DNA of 64,000 nucleotides from assembly GCA_004193285.1 (NCBI GenBank), contig SECP01000003.1, positions 1-64,000 of the forward strand, in the 5' to 3' direction. Of this stretch, positions 46,298 to 54,561 are shown piece by piece. A program made the translations under genes and the position numbers. How positions within the stretch are numbered: position 1 is the stretch's first letter; each line of letters starts with the position of its first letter. This stretch comes from Myxococcales bacterium (GTDB taxonomy: Bacteria; Myxococcota_A; Polyangia; Polyangiales; Polyangiaceae). The notes beneath the pieces are model-generated. The model ran no database searches and was not told the origin of the DNA. It saw only the letters and a program-made list of their open reading frames with translations.

Positions 46298-46353
46298 TGC
46301 CTCACAGCCATAGTGGAATTTCCGTCAGCCCTTGGTGTAACGTCTCGCCCGCC

Positions 46354-48090
46354 ATGAAGCTCGCTTCTACCGCTCGCCTGCTCGGCGCAGCGACTCTCGC
46401 GCTGGCCGTCTCCGCTCTTCCGCGATCTGCCGACGCATTCCCCGGTTTCTACGCTTCCAAGAAGTCGGAGCCCATCAAGAATCATTCCACGCAGATCGCG
46501 GTTATGAAGAAGGGCACCGACACCGTGGTCAGCATCATGCCGGACTACGACGGGCCCATCGAAGGCTTCGCCATGGTTCTGCTCGTCCCGAGCGACGTGA
46601 CGGCCGACAAGGTGACGACCCTGAAGCGGGACTTCATCGACCGTCTGGACTCGCTCACCGCGCCTCGCTTCCACGAGTACTGGGAGCAAGATCCTTGCGA
46701 CCCCGGTCCCGCCGAGCAGGAGTGGGAACGCAACTTGAAGGTCGCCCCCGCGGCTCCTACCGCGCCGACCGGAGCCGCTCCGCTCAAGCCGGCGAAAGAG
46801 CTCTTCCTGGACACCAAAGCCAAGCAGAAGGAAGGCGAATACAAGTTCACCCTGCTGGATGCGGGGGCGGACGTGGTCGCTTGGCTCACCAGTCACGGCT
46901 ACAAGCCACCCGAGGGCGCCGCGGCCGCGCTCAAGGGCTACGGGTCACTGCGTCCGCTCGTCGCGGAGGTAGACGCCAAGCGCATCGAGCTCACCGGCGA
47001 CAACTTGGCCGTGCTCTCGCCGATTCGCTTCGCGACCAGCCAGCCGTGGGACACGATTCCGAGCAAGGTCGGCGTGCTCAACTCCGCGAAGGAGCAAGAG
47101 CTCATCATCTATGCGATCGACCCCGACTCGCGCTACGAGGCGAAGAACTACAAGACCATCTTCCCGCCGACGAACATCGAGCTGGATTTCAGCGCGAAGG
47201 AGCGCATGGGCGAGTTCTACAACGCGCTCTACGACCTCATTCGCGCGAAGAACCCGCAGACGTTCCTCTCGGAGTATGCGTGGCCCACGGAGGGCTGCGG
47301 CCAGCCTTGCGCCACCGAGCCGCTGATGCTCTCCGAGCTGCTCAGCTTGGGCGGCGACTACTTCGAACAATCCGTGCCGGAGGCGGAGCGCCATCCGAAG
47401 CCGCCCGCGCTCACCAAAGAAGAGGAAGCGGCGTTCAAGGAGTCGATCAAGGAGCTGAAGCCGAAGGAGAAGCGCGACCGCGAGAAGATGTTCAAGCAGG
47501 AGCGCATCACCGTCGTCGAGAATAAGGGCCTGGTCGCTCGCCACAAGTACGTCGTCTCCCGGCTCCACTACCGCTACGACGAAAAGGGCCTGCCCAACGA
47601 TCCGCAGCTCGGCAAGGCGGCCCCCGCCGCGGGCGGCACCGCGCTACCGAAGGGCAAGACGGGCGAGGCGAGCACCGAGGTAAAGACGGGCGACGCCAAC
47701 AAGCTGCAGACTCGCTACAACAACTTTCACCCCTGGGTGCCGGTGATTCAGTGCCCGAACCCCGATCGCTACAAGTGGGGCAAAGCCGGGCGTGACTACC
47801 GCGGCCTCCGCAAGACGTGGATCACGGATGATCTCGCGCGCAAGAGCCACACGCAGATCAAGCCCGCAGTGGTGGTCAAAACTCCCATCCCGGAGCTCGG
47901 TCTCGGCACGGCCCCGGTAAAAGCCGAGGGCACCGCGGGGAGCGGGGCGGGCGGTAGCGCTGCGGCGCCGGCAGCCGCCGAAAAGAGCGGCTGCGGTTGT
48001 CGAGTCGCTACGGGCACTGGCGGCGTTGCCGGGCTCGCGCTCGGCCTGGGCGTGGCGCTCGGCCTCGCCTCACGGCGCCGACGTCGCTGA
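46354..48090 (+). CDS. DUF2330 protein with MYXO-CTERM sorting tag
   Basis: A 578-residue exported protein. ATG 46354 begins a Sec signal peptide (LLGAATLALAVSALPRSADA). Residues 28-400 fit the DUF2330 family (PIKNHSTQIAVMKKGTDTVV, then FAMVLLVPSDV and a Cys pair near EGCGQPC). After an Ala/Gly linker the C-terminus has Gly-Cys-Gly-Cys, a single Gly/Leu membrane helix and five arginines, the MYXO-CTERM layout that in myxobacteria targets proteins for processing and surface anchoring. A GC hairpin follows the stop. Confidence 0.88.
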   Translation: MKLASTARLLGAATLALAVSALPRSADAFPGFYASKKSEPIKNHSTQIAVMKKGTDTVVSIMPDYDGPIEGFAMVLLVPSDVTADKVTTLKRDFIDRLDSLTAPRFHEYWEQDPCDPGPAEQEWERNLKVAPAAPTAPTGAAPLKPAKELFLDTKAKQKEGEYKFTLLDAGADVVAWLTSHGYKPPEGAAAALKGYGSLRPLVAEVDAKRIELTGDNLAVLSPIRFATSQPWDTIPSKVGVLNSAKEQELIIYAIDPDSRYEAKNYKTIFPPTNIELDFSAKERMGEFYNALYDLIRAKNPQTFLSEYAWPTEGCGQPCATEPLMLSELLSLGGDYFEQSVPEAERHPKPPALTKEEEAAFKESIKELKPKEKRDREKMFKQERITVVENKGLVARHKYVVSRLHYRYDEKGLPNDPQLGKAAPAAGGTALPKGKTGEASTEVKTGDANKLQTRYNNFHPWVPVIQCPNPDRYKWGKAGRDYRGLRKTWITDDLARKSHTQIKPAVVVKTPIPELGLGTAPVKAEGTAGSGAGGSAAAPAAAEKSGCGCRVATGTGGVAGLALGLGVALGLASRRRRR

Positions 48091-48105
48091 AATCCAAGGG
48101 TTAAA

Positions 48106-48138
48106 TCGCGCGGCCACGCTTATGGCGCGGCCGCGCGA
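48106..48138 (+). terminator. GC-rich hairpin after the DUF2330 gene
   Basis: TCGCGCGGCC (48106-48115) pairs perfectly with GGCCGCGCGA (48129-48138) around a 13-base loop, 15 bases past the stop codon and just before the kinase gene. No T-tract. Confidence 0.45.
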
Positions 48139-48157
48139 GTCCGTTTAGCCTGAGACG

Positions 48158-49681
48158 ATGGCAGGAGACGTCTTCGGGATTGTCGGCTCGCTCCAAGCGG
48201 CCGTGTTCCGAGTCGAGCGCGTCGTTGCCGAGGGCGGCTTTGGAGTCGTGTATCGAGCGCACCATGAGGGCTTCAAAGCCGCGGTGGCGCTCAAGTGCTT
48301 GAAGATTCCGGGGGCATTCACGCCCGAGCAACGCCGCGCCTTCCTGCAAAAGTTTCAGGAGGAGGGCGAGGTGCTGTTTCGTCTCTCGACCCTGATTCCG
48401 AGCGTTGTCCGCCCGCTGCACGTTGGCACGCTGGAGAACGCGAGTGACCCTTTCGTGCCCTTCATTGCGCTGGAGTGGCTGGACGGCGAGTCGCTCGAGT
48501 CGCTGGTGGCCCGAAGGCGCGCGGCGGGCAAACCGGCGCTCGACTTGCCGCGCGTCGCGCGCATGATGGGGCCAGTGGCGCGCGCGCTGGAGTGCGCGCA
48601 TCGCTTCCCGGCGCCCAACGGGGGGCGCCTTTCGATCTTGCACCGCGACCTCAAGCCCGAGAACTTGTTCCTGGCGAAGGCGCACGGCCAAGAGACGCTG
48701 AAAATATTGGACTTTGGCATCGGCAAGGTGCGCAGCGCGGCGACGCAAATCGTCGGGCGAGTGTCGGCCGAGCAAGGCGCGCAGCTGGCCGCCTTCACTC
48801 CGGCGTACGGCGCCCCCGAGCAGTGGCTGCCCAAGCGCTACGGCCAAACCGGGCCGTGGACGGACGTCTGGGGCTTCGCGCTCTGCGCGGTGGAGGCGCT
48901 CACGGGGCGGGTGCCGTTCGAGGGTGATGCTCCCGCTGTGATGGGCGCGTGCCTCGACGAGCGCGAGCGACCGACTCCGCTCGCGTTCGGTGTGAAGCTG
49001 CCGGACCGCGCGGAAGCCGCCTTCCGCAAAGCGCTCGCCATCGACCCGGTGCAGCGCTTCCACGACGTCGGCCAGTTTTGGGACGAGATAGAGGCGGCGT
49101 GCGGCGTGACCACGCCGCGGCTCGGCGTGGAGGTGTCGCTCAGCGACTCGCTGCCGCCGCCGCGCGACGCCTCGCCGCGAGAAGACGCACTTACCGAGCT
49201 CGACGCGACTCTGCGCAATGCCGGCTCCGAGCGCTTGCCCGAGCTCACCCTGGGCCTCGGAGCCCTATCGCTCGCACCACCACGTGCGGCGCGGTCGCCG
49301 GTCCCTGCCGCTTCGCCGCTCGACGACTTGGAGGACGACGGAATGCGCATCTCGGTGATGCGCGGCGGCTCGCTCGACCAGCTGGCGCACGCAGCGCCCG
49401 CTCGGTCGCCCCGCGGCCCAACGCTGGGGCTGGCCGCAGTCGGGCGCGACGAGGCACGCCGCATCCGGCGCAGTGAGACGCCCTCCGTGAGCTCGGTGTT
49501 TTCACGGTTGAAACCGGGGCTGTGGCTGATCGCAGTCGGCGCGGCGATCATGCTCGCGGACGCGTCGCACACGGCGCTCACGGGCCAGCCCTTCACGCTC
49601 GGCCCGGCGCGCGCGCTGTGGCTCGCAGGGCCCCTCGTCGGGCTCGGCGTCGTGAAGCTCGTGCTCTCCCTGAGCGGTTGA
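48158..49681 (+). CDS. Serine/threonine protein kinase
   Basis: A 507-residue Hanks-type kinase with all catalytic motifs: Gly-rich loop EGGFGVVY (25-32), Lys46 in VALKCL, HRDLKPEN (Asp164, Asn169), DFG (185-187) and YGAPEQW as the APE motif. The activation segment is intact, so it should be active. Residues 300-440 are a Ser/Pro/Arg-rich linker with possible phosphorylation sites. Two hydrophobic segments near the C-terminus (LWLIAVGAAIMLADASHTAL and a second) anchor it, leaving only a very short outer part, so it is unlikely to have a large sensor. Substrate unknown; FHA proteins in this window are candidates for readout. Confidence 0.9.
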   Translation: MAGDVFGIVGSLQAAVFRVERVVAEGGFGVVYRAHHEGFKAAVALKCLKIPGAFTPEQRRAFLQKFQEEGEVLFRLSTLIPSVVRPLHVGTLENASDPFVPFIALEWLDGESLESLVARRRAAGKPALDLPRVARMMGPVARALECAHRFPAPNGGRLSILHRDLKPENLFLAKAHGQETLKILDFGIGKVRSAATQIVGRVSAEQGAQLAAFTPAYGAPEQWLPKRYGQTGPWTDVWGFALCAVEALTGRVPFEGDAPAVMGACLDERERPTPLAFGVKLPDRAEAAFRKALAIDPVQRFHDVGQFWDEIEAACGVTTPRLGVEVSLSDSLPPPRDASPREDALTELDATLRNAGSERLPELTLGLGALSLAPPRAARSPVPAASPLDDLEDDGMRISVMRGGSLDQLAHAAPARSPRGPTLGLAAVGRDEARRIRRSETPSVSSVFSRLKPGLWLIAVGAAIMLADASHTALTGQPFTLGPARALWLAGPLVGLGVVKLVLSLSG

Positions 49682-49686
49682 ACGTG

Positions 49687-50121
49687 TCAGTAGCCGAGGT
49701 CGATCTCTACCGGCGCCTTCGCGGGCTGCGCCGCAGGCGCTGCTTGCACGGCCGCGCTCGTCTCCGGCGGTGACCAGGGGTAGGTCACGGGCCACGGCTC
49801 GCTGGAGGGGGGCCAGGCGTCGCGAGGCTTGGCCGCGGCTAGCGACCCCGAGGCCACGCAGGTCGCGGTGGCGGCGGTCGCACGCGGCGCTCGGCACCGC
49901 ACCAGAAAGTTGCCGTCGTAGCCGGTCAGCGCCGGCTGCAAGTCGTACCCGCTCGGGCACAGCTCACCGGCCAAGCGAAAGCAGGTGCCTTGATCCGAGC
50001 CGCAGTGCACATGCCCCATGGCGGAGCCGTCCGGCCCGACGATGCGCTGCGCGCCAGCGCTCGTGCACGCCGCGGCGAGCATCGAAAGCGCAGCCAGCAC
50101 GCTCCACGCCGTCCAAGTCAT
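49687..50121 (-). CDS. Putative lipoprotein
   Basis: A 144-residue protein with a lipoprotein signal peptide (LAALSMLAAAC). A four-Cys region follows (HCGSDQGTCFRLAGELCPSG, then FLVRCRAP), probably disulfide-bonded, and the C-terminal 50 residues are Ala/Pro-rich. No family recognised. It lies 15 bases downstream of the transpeptidase gene on the same strand, so it may be a cell-wall partner. Confidence 0.65.
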   Translation of the reverse strand: MTWTAWSVLAALSMLAAACTSAGAQRIVGPDGSAMGHVHCGSDQGTCFRLAGELCPSGYDLQPALTGYDGNFLVRCRAPRATAATATCVASGSLAAAKPRDAWPPSSEPWPVTYPWSPPETSAAVQAAPAAQPAKAPVEIDLGY

Positions 50122-50136
50122 GAATCCGTGAAGCTA

Positions 50137-51318
50137 TCACTCGCGCGGTCCTGCGGCGAGCGGCTCCGGAGCGGTCGCCTCGAACGGATCGGTCACGGTC
50201 GCCGCGCGGCCGTGCGAGTGGAAATACGTTCGGAGCAGATCGCGAGCGAGCTCGTTGGCCTTACGGCGGTAGGTATGGCCGTTGACGAGCATCACCGTGA
50301 CCACGATTTCCGGGCTTCGGCTCGGAGCGAAGCCGACGAACCAGCTCGTCATCGTGTCGTCGCTCTCGGCAGGGCGAAGGGTGCCGGTCTTCCCGGCGAC
50401 GCGGATGCCGGGCAAGTAGCGCTTGCCGTCCGGCGCGGTGAAGGCGCCGCGAGACGTACCTGTCTCTACCGTCACCTCCAACATGCGCGTCAGCCGCTGC
50501 GCGGTCTTCAGCGAAAGCGGCGCGGCTTGCGGCAAGCTCGCGGGGGCGCCAATCGCCGGCTCGTGCAGGCGCAAGCCGACGGGCGTGCCACCGCGCGCCA
50601 CGAGCGTCATCAGGTAGGCCGCGCCCAGCGGCGACAAGCTGCTGCCCTGGAAGCCAGCCGCCGCGCGGGCGAACTCGAGGTCGTTATACGGCACCGTGAG
50701 CTTGCCCAGCTCCGCGAGCTGCTCCCCGTCGTCCAGCTCGAGCCTGGCGTTGAAGCCGAGGCGCTCGGCGGTCCGGAGCAAATCGTCGCGCGTGAGCATT
50801 CGAGTGGCGAGCTGCGCGAAGACCGCGTTCTTGCTGTGACCCAGCGCCCAAGCGAACGGGCTGCAGCTCGAGCCCGCGCCGCGTCCCGGCTCGAGGTGTC
50901 GCCGCTCGATTCCGTGCGTGCCCCCGTTGATGCACACCGTGTCTTGAAGGCTCAGGCCCGTGGTCTCGAGGAGGGCGGTCGTGGTCACGACCTTGAACAA
51001 GCTGGCCGCGGGCAAGCGCGCTTGCGTCAGCACTTCATAGCTCGCGCCGCTGCTCGTCAGCGCGCGGAAGGCCAAGATGCGCCCCGTCTTCGGCTCCACC
51101 GCGATGACGGCTCCTTCCACCGGCTTGGCTCCGCGCAGCAAGCGATCGGCCGCGCGCTCCAAGGCGGGGTCGAGCGTCGACTTCCCACGAGGGGAGGAGG
51201 ACACCGGCGTCGGGCCACGAGGCGCCGGCTCCTGAGTCGCGCCCGGAGCTGGCGCGGCCTGGGCCGCTGCGGCCAACCCGAGGCCGAGGAACGCGAGCAG
51301 TGAAAGCCGCCGTTTCAT
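50137..51318 (-). CDS. Penicillin-binding protein transpeptidase domain protein
   Basis: A 393-residue exported D,D-transpeptidase-like protein with a signal peptide ending near AQA. All three active-site motifs are present: SLFK (Ser106, Lys109), SKN (162-164) and KTGT (310-313). The protein has only a short N-terminal part before the transpeptidase fold, so it lacks the dimerisation domain of class B PBPs such as FtsI and the glycosyltransferase of class A. It resembles the short, stand-alone transpeptidases of this phylum. D,D-carboxypeptidase or a beta-lactam-sensor role are alternatives. Paired with a small lipoprotein downstream. Confidence 0.85.
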   Translation of the reverse strand: MKRRLSLLAFLGLGLAAAAQAAPAPGATQEPAPRGPTPVSSSPRGKSTLDPALERAADRLLRGAKPVEGAVIAVEPKTGRILAFRALTSSGASYEVLTQARLPAASLFKVVTTTALLETTGLSLQDTVCINGGTHGIERRHLEPGRGAGSSCSPFAWALGHSKNAVFAQLATRMLTRDDLLRTAERLGFNARLELDDGEQLAELGKLTVPYNDLEFARAAAGFQGSSLSPLGAAYLMTLVARGGTPVGLRLHEPAIGAPASLPQAAPLSLKTAQRLTRMLEVTVETGTSRGAFTAPDGKRYLPGIRVAGKTGTLRPAESDDTMTSWFVGFAPSRSPEIVVTVMLVNGHTYRRKANELARDLLRTYFHSHGRAATVTDPFEATAPEPLAAGPRE

Positions 51319-51427
51319 CGTATCGCCCCTGATTTAACCGCGGCTCGGGGAGGGAAGGCCAACTTCTCAAGATGTCGGTTAATGAAGTGAAAGGTAATGC
51401 GATGTAAGAACTTGACCTACATACCGG

Positions 51428-51793
51428 ATGTGCCAGACCATGAGCGAGTCACCGGAGGTTCGCTTCATGCAGCATCGGGTCGGCCTCAGAGCACGGACGG
51501 ATTTTCGCGTGGTCGCCAAAAACGGCGGCTTCGTCTCACATTGCCGCGGCATCGAGATTTCGGCGAGCGGCATCATCGTGGATCGAGGTCGCGAGACCTT
51601 CGACGACCCGCTCTTGATGCGGCTCGAGATGCTCTTGCCAGAGCGCATCCGACCGCTACGCGCGCTGGCCCGGCCCATCTGGATGAACGGCTCGCAGCAG
51701 GCGCTGAAGTTCGTGCGCATCTCCGACGTGGATCGTCTCACGTTGGCCGAGCACCTGGACGTGCTGTGCCTCCGTGGCGTGTGCCTTTCTTGA
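51428..51793 (+). CDS. PilZ-like domain protein
   Basis: A 121-residue single-domain protein. The segment RVGLRARTDFRV contains an RxxxR-like pattern, and EISASG follows about 20 residues later at the place of the usual DxSxxG, with Glu replacing Asp. Strands LMRLEMLLPE and ARPIWMN fit the PilZ barrel. If functional it would bind cyclic-di-GMP; the changed second motif leaves this uncertain. Met5 (51440) is an alternative start. Overlaps the frame of the next gene, whose likely start is 53 bases after its stop. Confidence 0.65.
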   Translation: MCQTMSESPEVRFMQHRVGLRARTDFRVVAKNGGFVSHCRGIEISASGIIVDRGRETFDDPLLMRLEMLLPERIRPLRALARPIWMNGSQQALKFVRISDVDRLTLAEHLDVLCLRGVCLS

Positions 51794-51845
51794 GGAACTA
51801 TTCGTGACCATCCCCCTGACCTTCGACTGGTTGACGCTGACTTGG

Positions 51846-52652
51846 ATGAGGACCCGCCTCGCGCTGTGGTGGCGCGCGCGCGCGGCCGGGCGCAACGCGC
51901 TGCTCGCGGCCCTGCTTGGCGTGCTCTCGGGGTGCGTGCCCGTCACCCGCTTCGAGGAGACGCAGTCTGCGGCCCAGGTAGAAATGGAAGCCCGACGCCG
52001 CTCGGAGCAGCAAGCGCAGCAGCTGGAAGCGGAAAATACCGACCTGCGCGCGCAAATTCAGCAAAAAAACGAAGCCGTGGAGGAGCGCGACGAACGCCTC
52101 TCCCAGGCAGAGCTGGACAGCACGACCCAGGGCAAGCAGCAAAAGGACGCCGAAGGCATGGTCGAGCAGCTCCGCGGGGAGCTCCAGCGCGCCTCGGGGC
52201 ACCTCCAGGTGTTTCACGAGGAGAAGCAGAAGCTGCAGGCCGAGCTCGGCACCGAGAGCGAGCGCGCGAAAGAGAACGCGCGCGTGACCCGCGACCTCTC
52301 GCTCTCGTTGGCAGAGCCGCTCTCGCTCGGCACCTACACGCTGGACGCCGCGCAGCACGGAGTCGTGCTGCGGGTTCCGCGGTCCGAGGTGCTCGCGACG
52401 GACGGATCCGTAAAGAGCGAGGCGGCCGGGCTGCTCGACCGCGTGGCGAAGGTGATGTCGCTCCACCGGACGACCAAGCTCCGCCTCGAAGATTCTTCGG
52501 CGCCGGGCGACGCGACCGCGGTGCAGCGCGTGACTCAGGCGCTGACCGAGCGCGCGGTGGGGAGCGAGCGCTTCGAGCCGCTCCCGGCCGACGCGGCCAG
52601 CGCCGAGCCTGCGGACGAGCCCGAGCTCTCCTTCGGCTTCAGCGCGCCTTGA
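51846..52652 (+). CDS. Coiled-coil lipoprotein
   Basis: A 268-residue envelope protein. ATG 51846 is chosen because it yields a twin-Arg-rich N-region and a lipobox LSGC (residue 30). Residues 38-140 are a strongly heptad-patterned coiled coil rich in Glu, Gln and Ala (AQQLEAENTDLRAQIQQKNE). The C-terminal part has a small alpha/beta domain (LGTYTLDAAQHGVVLRVPRS, then LLDRVAKVMSLHRTTKLRLE) that recalls a degenerate OmpA-like peptidoglycan-binding fold. Likely a periplasmic spacer. Converges with and overlaps the next gene by 14 bases. Confidence 0.72.
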   Translation: MRTRLALWWRARAAGRNALLAALLGVLSGCVPVTRFEETQSAAQVEMEARRRSEQQAQQLEAENTDLRAQIQQKNEAVEERDERLSQAELDSTTQGKQQKDAEGMVEQLRGELQRASGHLQVFHEEKQKLQAELGTESERAKENARVTRDLSLSLAEPLSLGTYTLDAAQHGVVLRVPRSEVLATDGSVKSEAAGLLDRVAKVMSLHRTTKLRLEDSSAPGDATAVQRVTQALTERAVGSERFEPLPADAASAEPADEPELSFGFSAP

Positions 52653-52887
52653 CGAAGCGCAGCTCGAGCTCGAGCGTGCGTTCCGGATCTTTGCCGCGCG
52701 GCGCGGCCCGAACCTGGAAGCGCGGGTCGGCGTTCAGCGCCTCCGTTATCGCCGCCACCAGCCGCGGCTTGAGCAGCGCATCGAAGCGCTCGGCCCAGGC
52801 AAAGCCGTCCTCGTCGCCCTCGTAAGCTTCGTCGAACTCGGCGACGAGCGCGAGCTCGATGGAAAAGCTGCGTTCCTCGCGGTGCAT
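52639..52887 (-). CDS. Small hypothetical protein (82 aa)
   Basis: An acidic 82-residue soluble protein with two strands and a helix (FSIELALVAEFDEAYEG, RFDALLKPRLVAAITEAL, TLELELRFVKAR), a ferredoxin-like alpha/beta pattern. No Cys and no signal. It is 9 bases downstream of the SDR gene on the same strand and is probably co-transcribed with it. No function assigned. Confidence 0.6.
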   Translation of the reverse strand: MHREERSFSIELALVAEFDEAYEGDEDGFAWAERFDALLKPRLVAAITEALNADPRFQVRAAPRGKDPERTLELELRFVKAR

Positions 52888-52896
52888 GCGGAGCCT

Positions 52897-53661
52897 CTAC
52901 CCGAAATGTTCCGAGCGCGCCACGCTGCGTCCGCCGTCCACCGCGAGCTCGTGACCCGTGACGAAAGGCGACCCTGCTAGGTACACGACCGCTCGCGCGA
53001 TGTCCTGCGGAGTGCCGACGCGCGCGAGCGGAATGGCGCGCGCGAGCCGTGCGATGGCGGCCTCGTCGTAGCTGGGGGGCGGCATGACCGTGCCTGGCGC
53101 GACCGCGTTGACGCGGACGTCCGGCGCCAGCTCCAGCGCGAGGGTCTTCATCAGGTGCTTGAGCGCTCCTTTCGAGACGACGTACGGCAGGTAGCCGCGC
53201 ATCGGCACGGTGGCGCTCGAGCAGGTGACCAGCACCACCGAGCCGCGGGCCGCGCGGAGGGCGGGGATCGCCCGGTGAACGAGCGCGAACGGCGACGCCA
53301 GGTTGAGGTCCAGGCTGCGGTCCCAAGCGTCGTCGTCTACGTCCGCGAGTGCCAGGCGCTCGAAGCTAGCCGCGCTGGCGACGACCAGGTCCAAGCCGCC
53401 CAGCTTCTCGATGGCGCGATCGACCAGGCTTCGGGCTTCGTCGCGGCTCGACAGATCCGCGGCGAGCAGCGTCGCCTCGCCGCCGCTCTCGACCACGCCG
53501 CGGGCGGTCTGCTCCGCGCCCTCGCGGCTCTCCCGGTAGTGCACCGCCACGCGCATGCCCTCGGCGCCTAGCGCGAGCGCGATGGCTTGACCGACCCGCT
53601 GCCCGGCGCCGGTGACGAGCGCGCGCTTGCCGCGGAGCGAGAGGGGAGCGCCTTCGGTCAT
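52897..53661 (-). CDS. Short-chain dehydrogenase/reductase
   Basis: A 254-residue SDR. Cofactor motif TGAGQRVGQ (18-26) and the Tyr-Lys pair in YVVSK are present. An Arg-Glu after strand 2 (HYRESREGAE) suggests NADPH use. The GAGQRVG variant of the glycine motif and the MPPPSYDEAA loop resemble pteridine reductase/FolM-type members, so a dihydropteridine or dihydrofolate substrate is a guess. Followed by the 82-residue protein. Confidence 0.82.
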   Translation of the reverse strand: MTEGAPLSLRGKRALVTGAGQRVGQAIALALGAEGMRVAVHYRESREGAEQTARGVVESGGEATLLAADLSSRDEARSLVDRAIEKLGGLDLVVASAASFERLALADVDDDAWDRSLDLNLASPFALVHRAIPALRAARGSVVLVTCSSATVPMRGYLPYVVSKGALKHLMKTLALELAPDVRVNAVAPGTVMPPPSYDEAAIARLARAIPLARVGTPQDIARAVVYLAGSPFVTGHELAVDGGRSVARSEHFG

Positions 53662-53668
53662 GAGGCCC

Positions 53669-54400
53669 CTACAGCGCGAACGTGACCTTTGCCGGCCAGC
53701 TACCGGGCGACGGGAACGACGCGTCTTTCAGCGTGGATACCAGGCAATCCACTGCGGCTTCGCCGTCTTCACCCGGTGGGGTGACGCTCGCCGATAGCAC
53801 CGAGCCGTCCGTCGCCACGTACATGGTCGCCTCGTACTGACCCTTCTCGCTCTTGCAGGAGCCGAGCTTGCCGGCGATTTTTTCCAGGCCTTTGCTCAGG
53901 TGACTCGCGTCGTACTCGGCGGGCGCGCGCACGTCGTTCGGTGGATCGAAGTCGAAGGACTTGCGGGCCAAGCCGTGCTCACCGCCGACCGGCTTGGGCC
54001 ACTTCTTGGATCGCAGCGCGCCGAGCATGCACTTTTCCGTCTCGCGGTCGCCGAGGGTGCTCTTCTCCAGGTACGCGCCGTCCACCTTGCCTTGGAGGTC
54101 GATCTTGACGAAGAAGCTGACCGAGCCCCCGAGGAACTCCACGCGCGAGGCCCCCTGCTGCAGGCAGCGCTGCAGGCCGGAGAGGCTGGATTCGAAGGCG
54201 GCGTTCACCTTCTCCTCGTCCAGCCCGCCAATCTCGCTCGACACGCTGGGGCCGCCGCTCGACTCTCGCTCCCTCGTCGGCTGGTCGTCGGCGGTTTGCG
54301 GAGGGGGGGCGGACTCTCCACAGCCAGCGAGGGCGGCCAGCGGCAAGAGCGCGAGAGAGCAGGGCACGAGCCAGCGGAGCAGCGAGACGGCTTGAGGCAT
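53669..54400 (-). CDS. Lipoprotein with TonB/AgmX-like C-terminal repeats
   Basis: A 243-residue lipoprotein. ATG 54400 gives a signal peptide with lipobox LAGC. The mature part has two copies of a small domain in which a Cys residue is followed by VxxxGxV strands (LQRCLQQGASRVEFLGG with VKIDLQGKVDGAYLEKSTLG, then LGSCKSEKGQYEATMYVATDG). This resembles the AgmX/PglI C-terminal domain seen in gliding and TonB-like proteins of myxobacteria. It ends in WPAKVTFAL. Seven bases downstream is the SDR gene on the same strand. Confidence 0.7.
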   Translation of the reverse strand: MPQAVSLLRWLVPCSLALLPLAALAGCGESAPPPQTADDQPTRERESSGGPSVSSEIGGLDEEKVNAAFESSLSGLQRCLQQGASRVEFLGGSVSFFVKIDLQGKVDGAYLEKSTLGDRETEKCMLGALRSKKWPKPVGGEHGLARKSFDFDPPNDVRAPAEYDASHLSKGLEKIAGKLGSCKSEKGQYEATMYVATDGSVLSASVTPPGEDGEAAVDCLVSTLKDASFPSPGSWPAKVTFAL

Positions 54401-54561
54401 TCTGAAGCCGCTAGAAGTAGCTTGGGCGCTGGTCAGCCCGCAAGCCCTCGGCTGAGCGGCGGGAAGGTCCTCAGCCGGCGCATATGAAATCGTTACCAGT
54501 TTCGCGGCCGCGCAAAAACCGCCCATTTCCGCCAATCAGAGTGAGCTAGTGTGGCGGCGAT

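Noticed and set aside
54486..54503. GAAATCGTTACCAGTTTC as a LacI-type operator upstream of the LacI gene
   Set aside because: The outer GAAA/TTTC is symmetrical, but the centre lacks the CG dyad and the halves do not match well; only a half-site resemblance (TGGTAACG on the minus strand).
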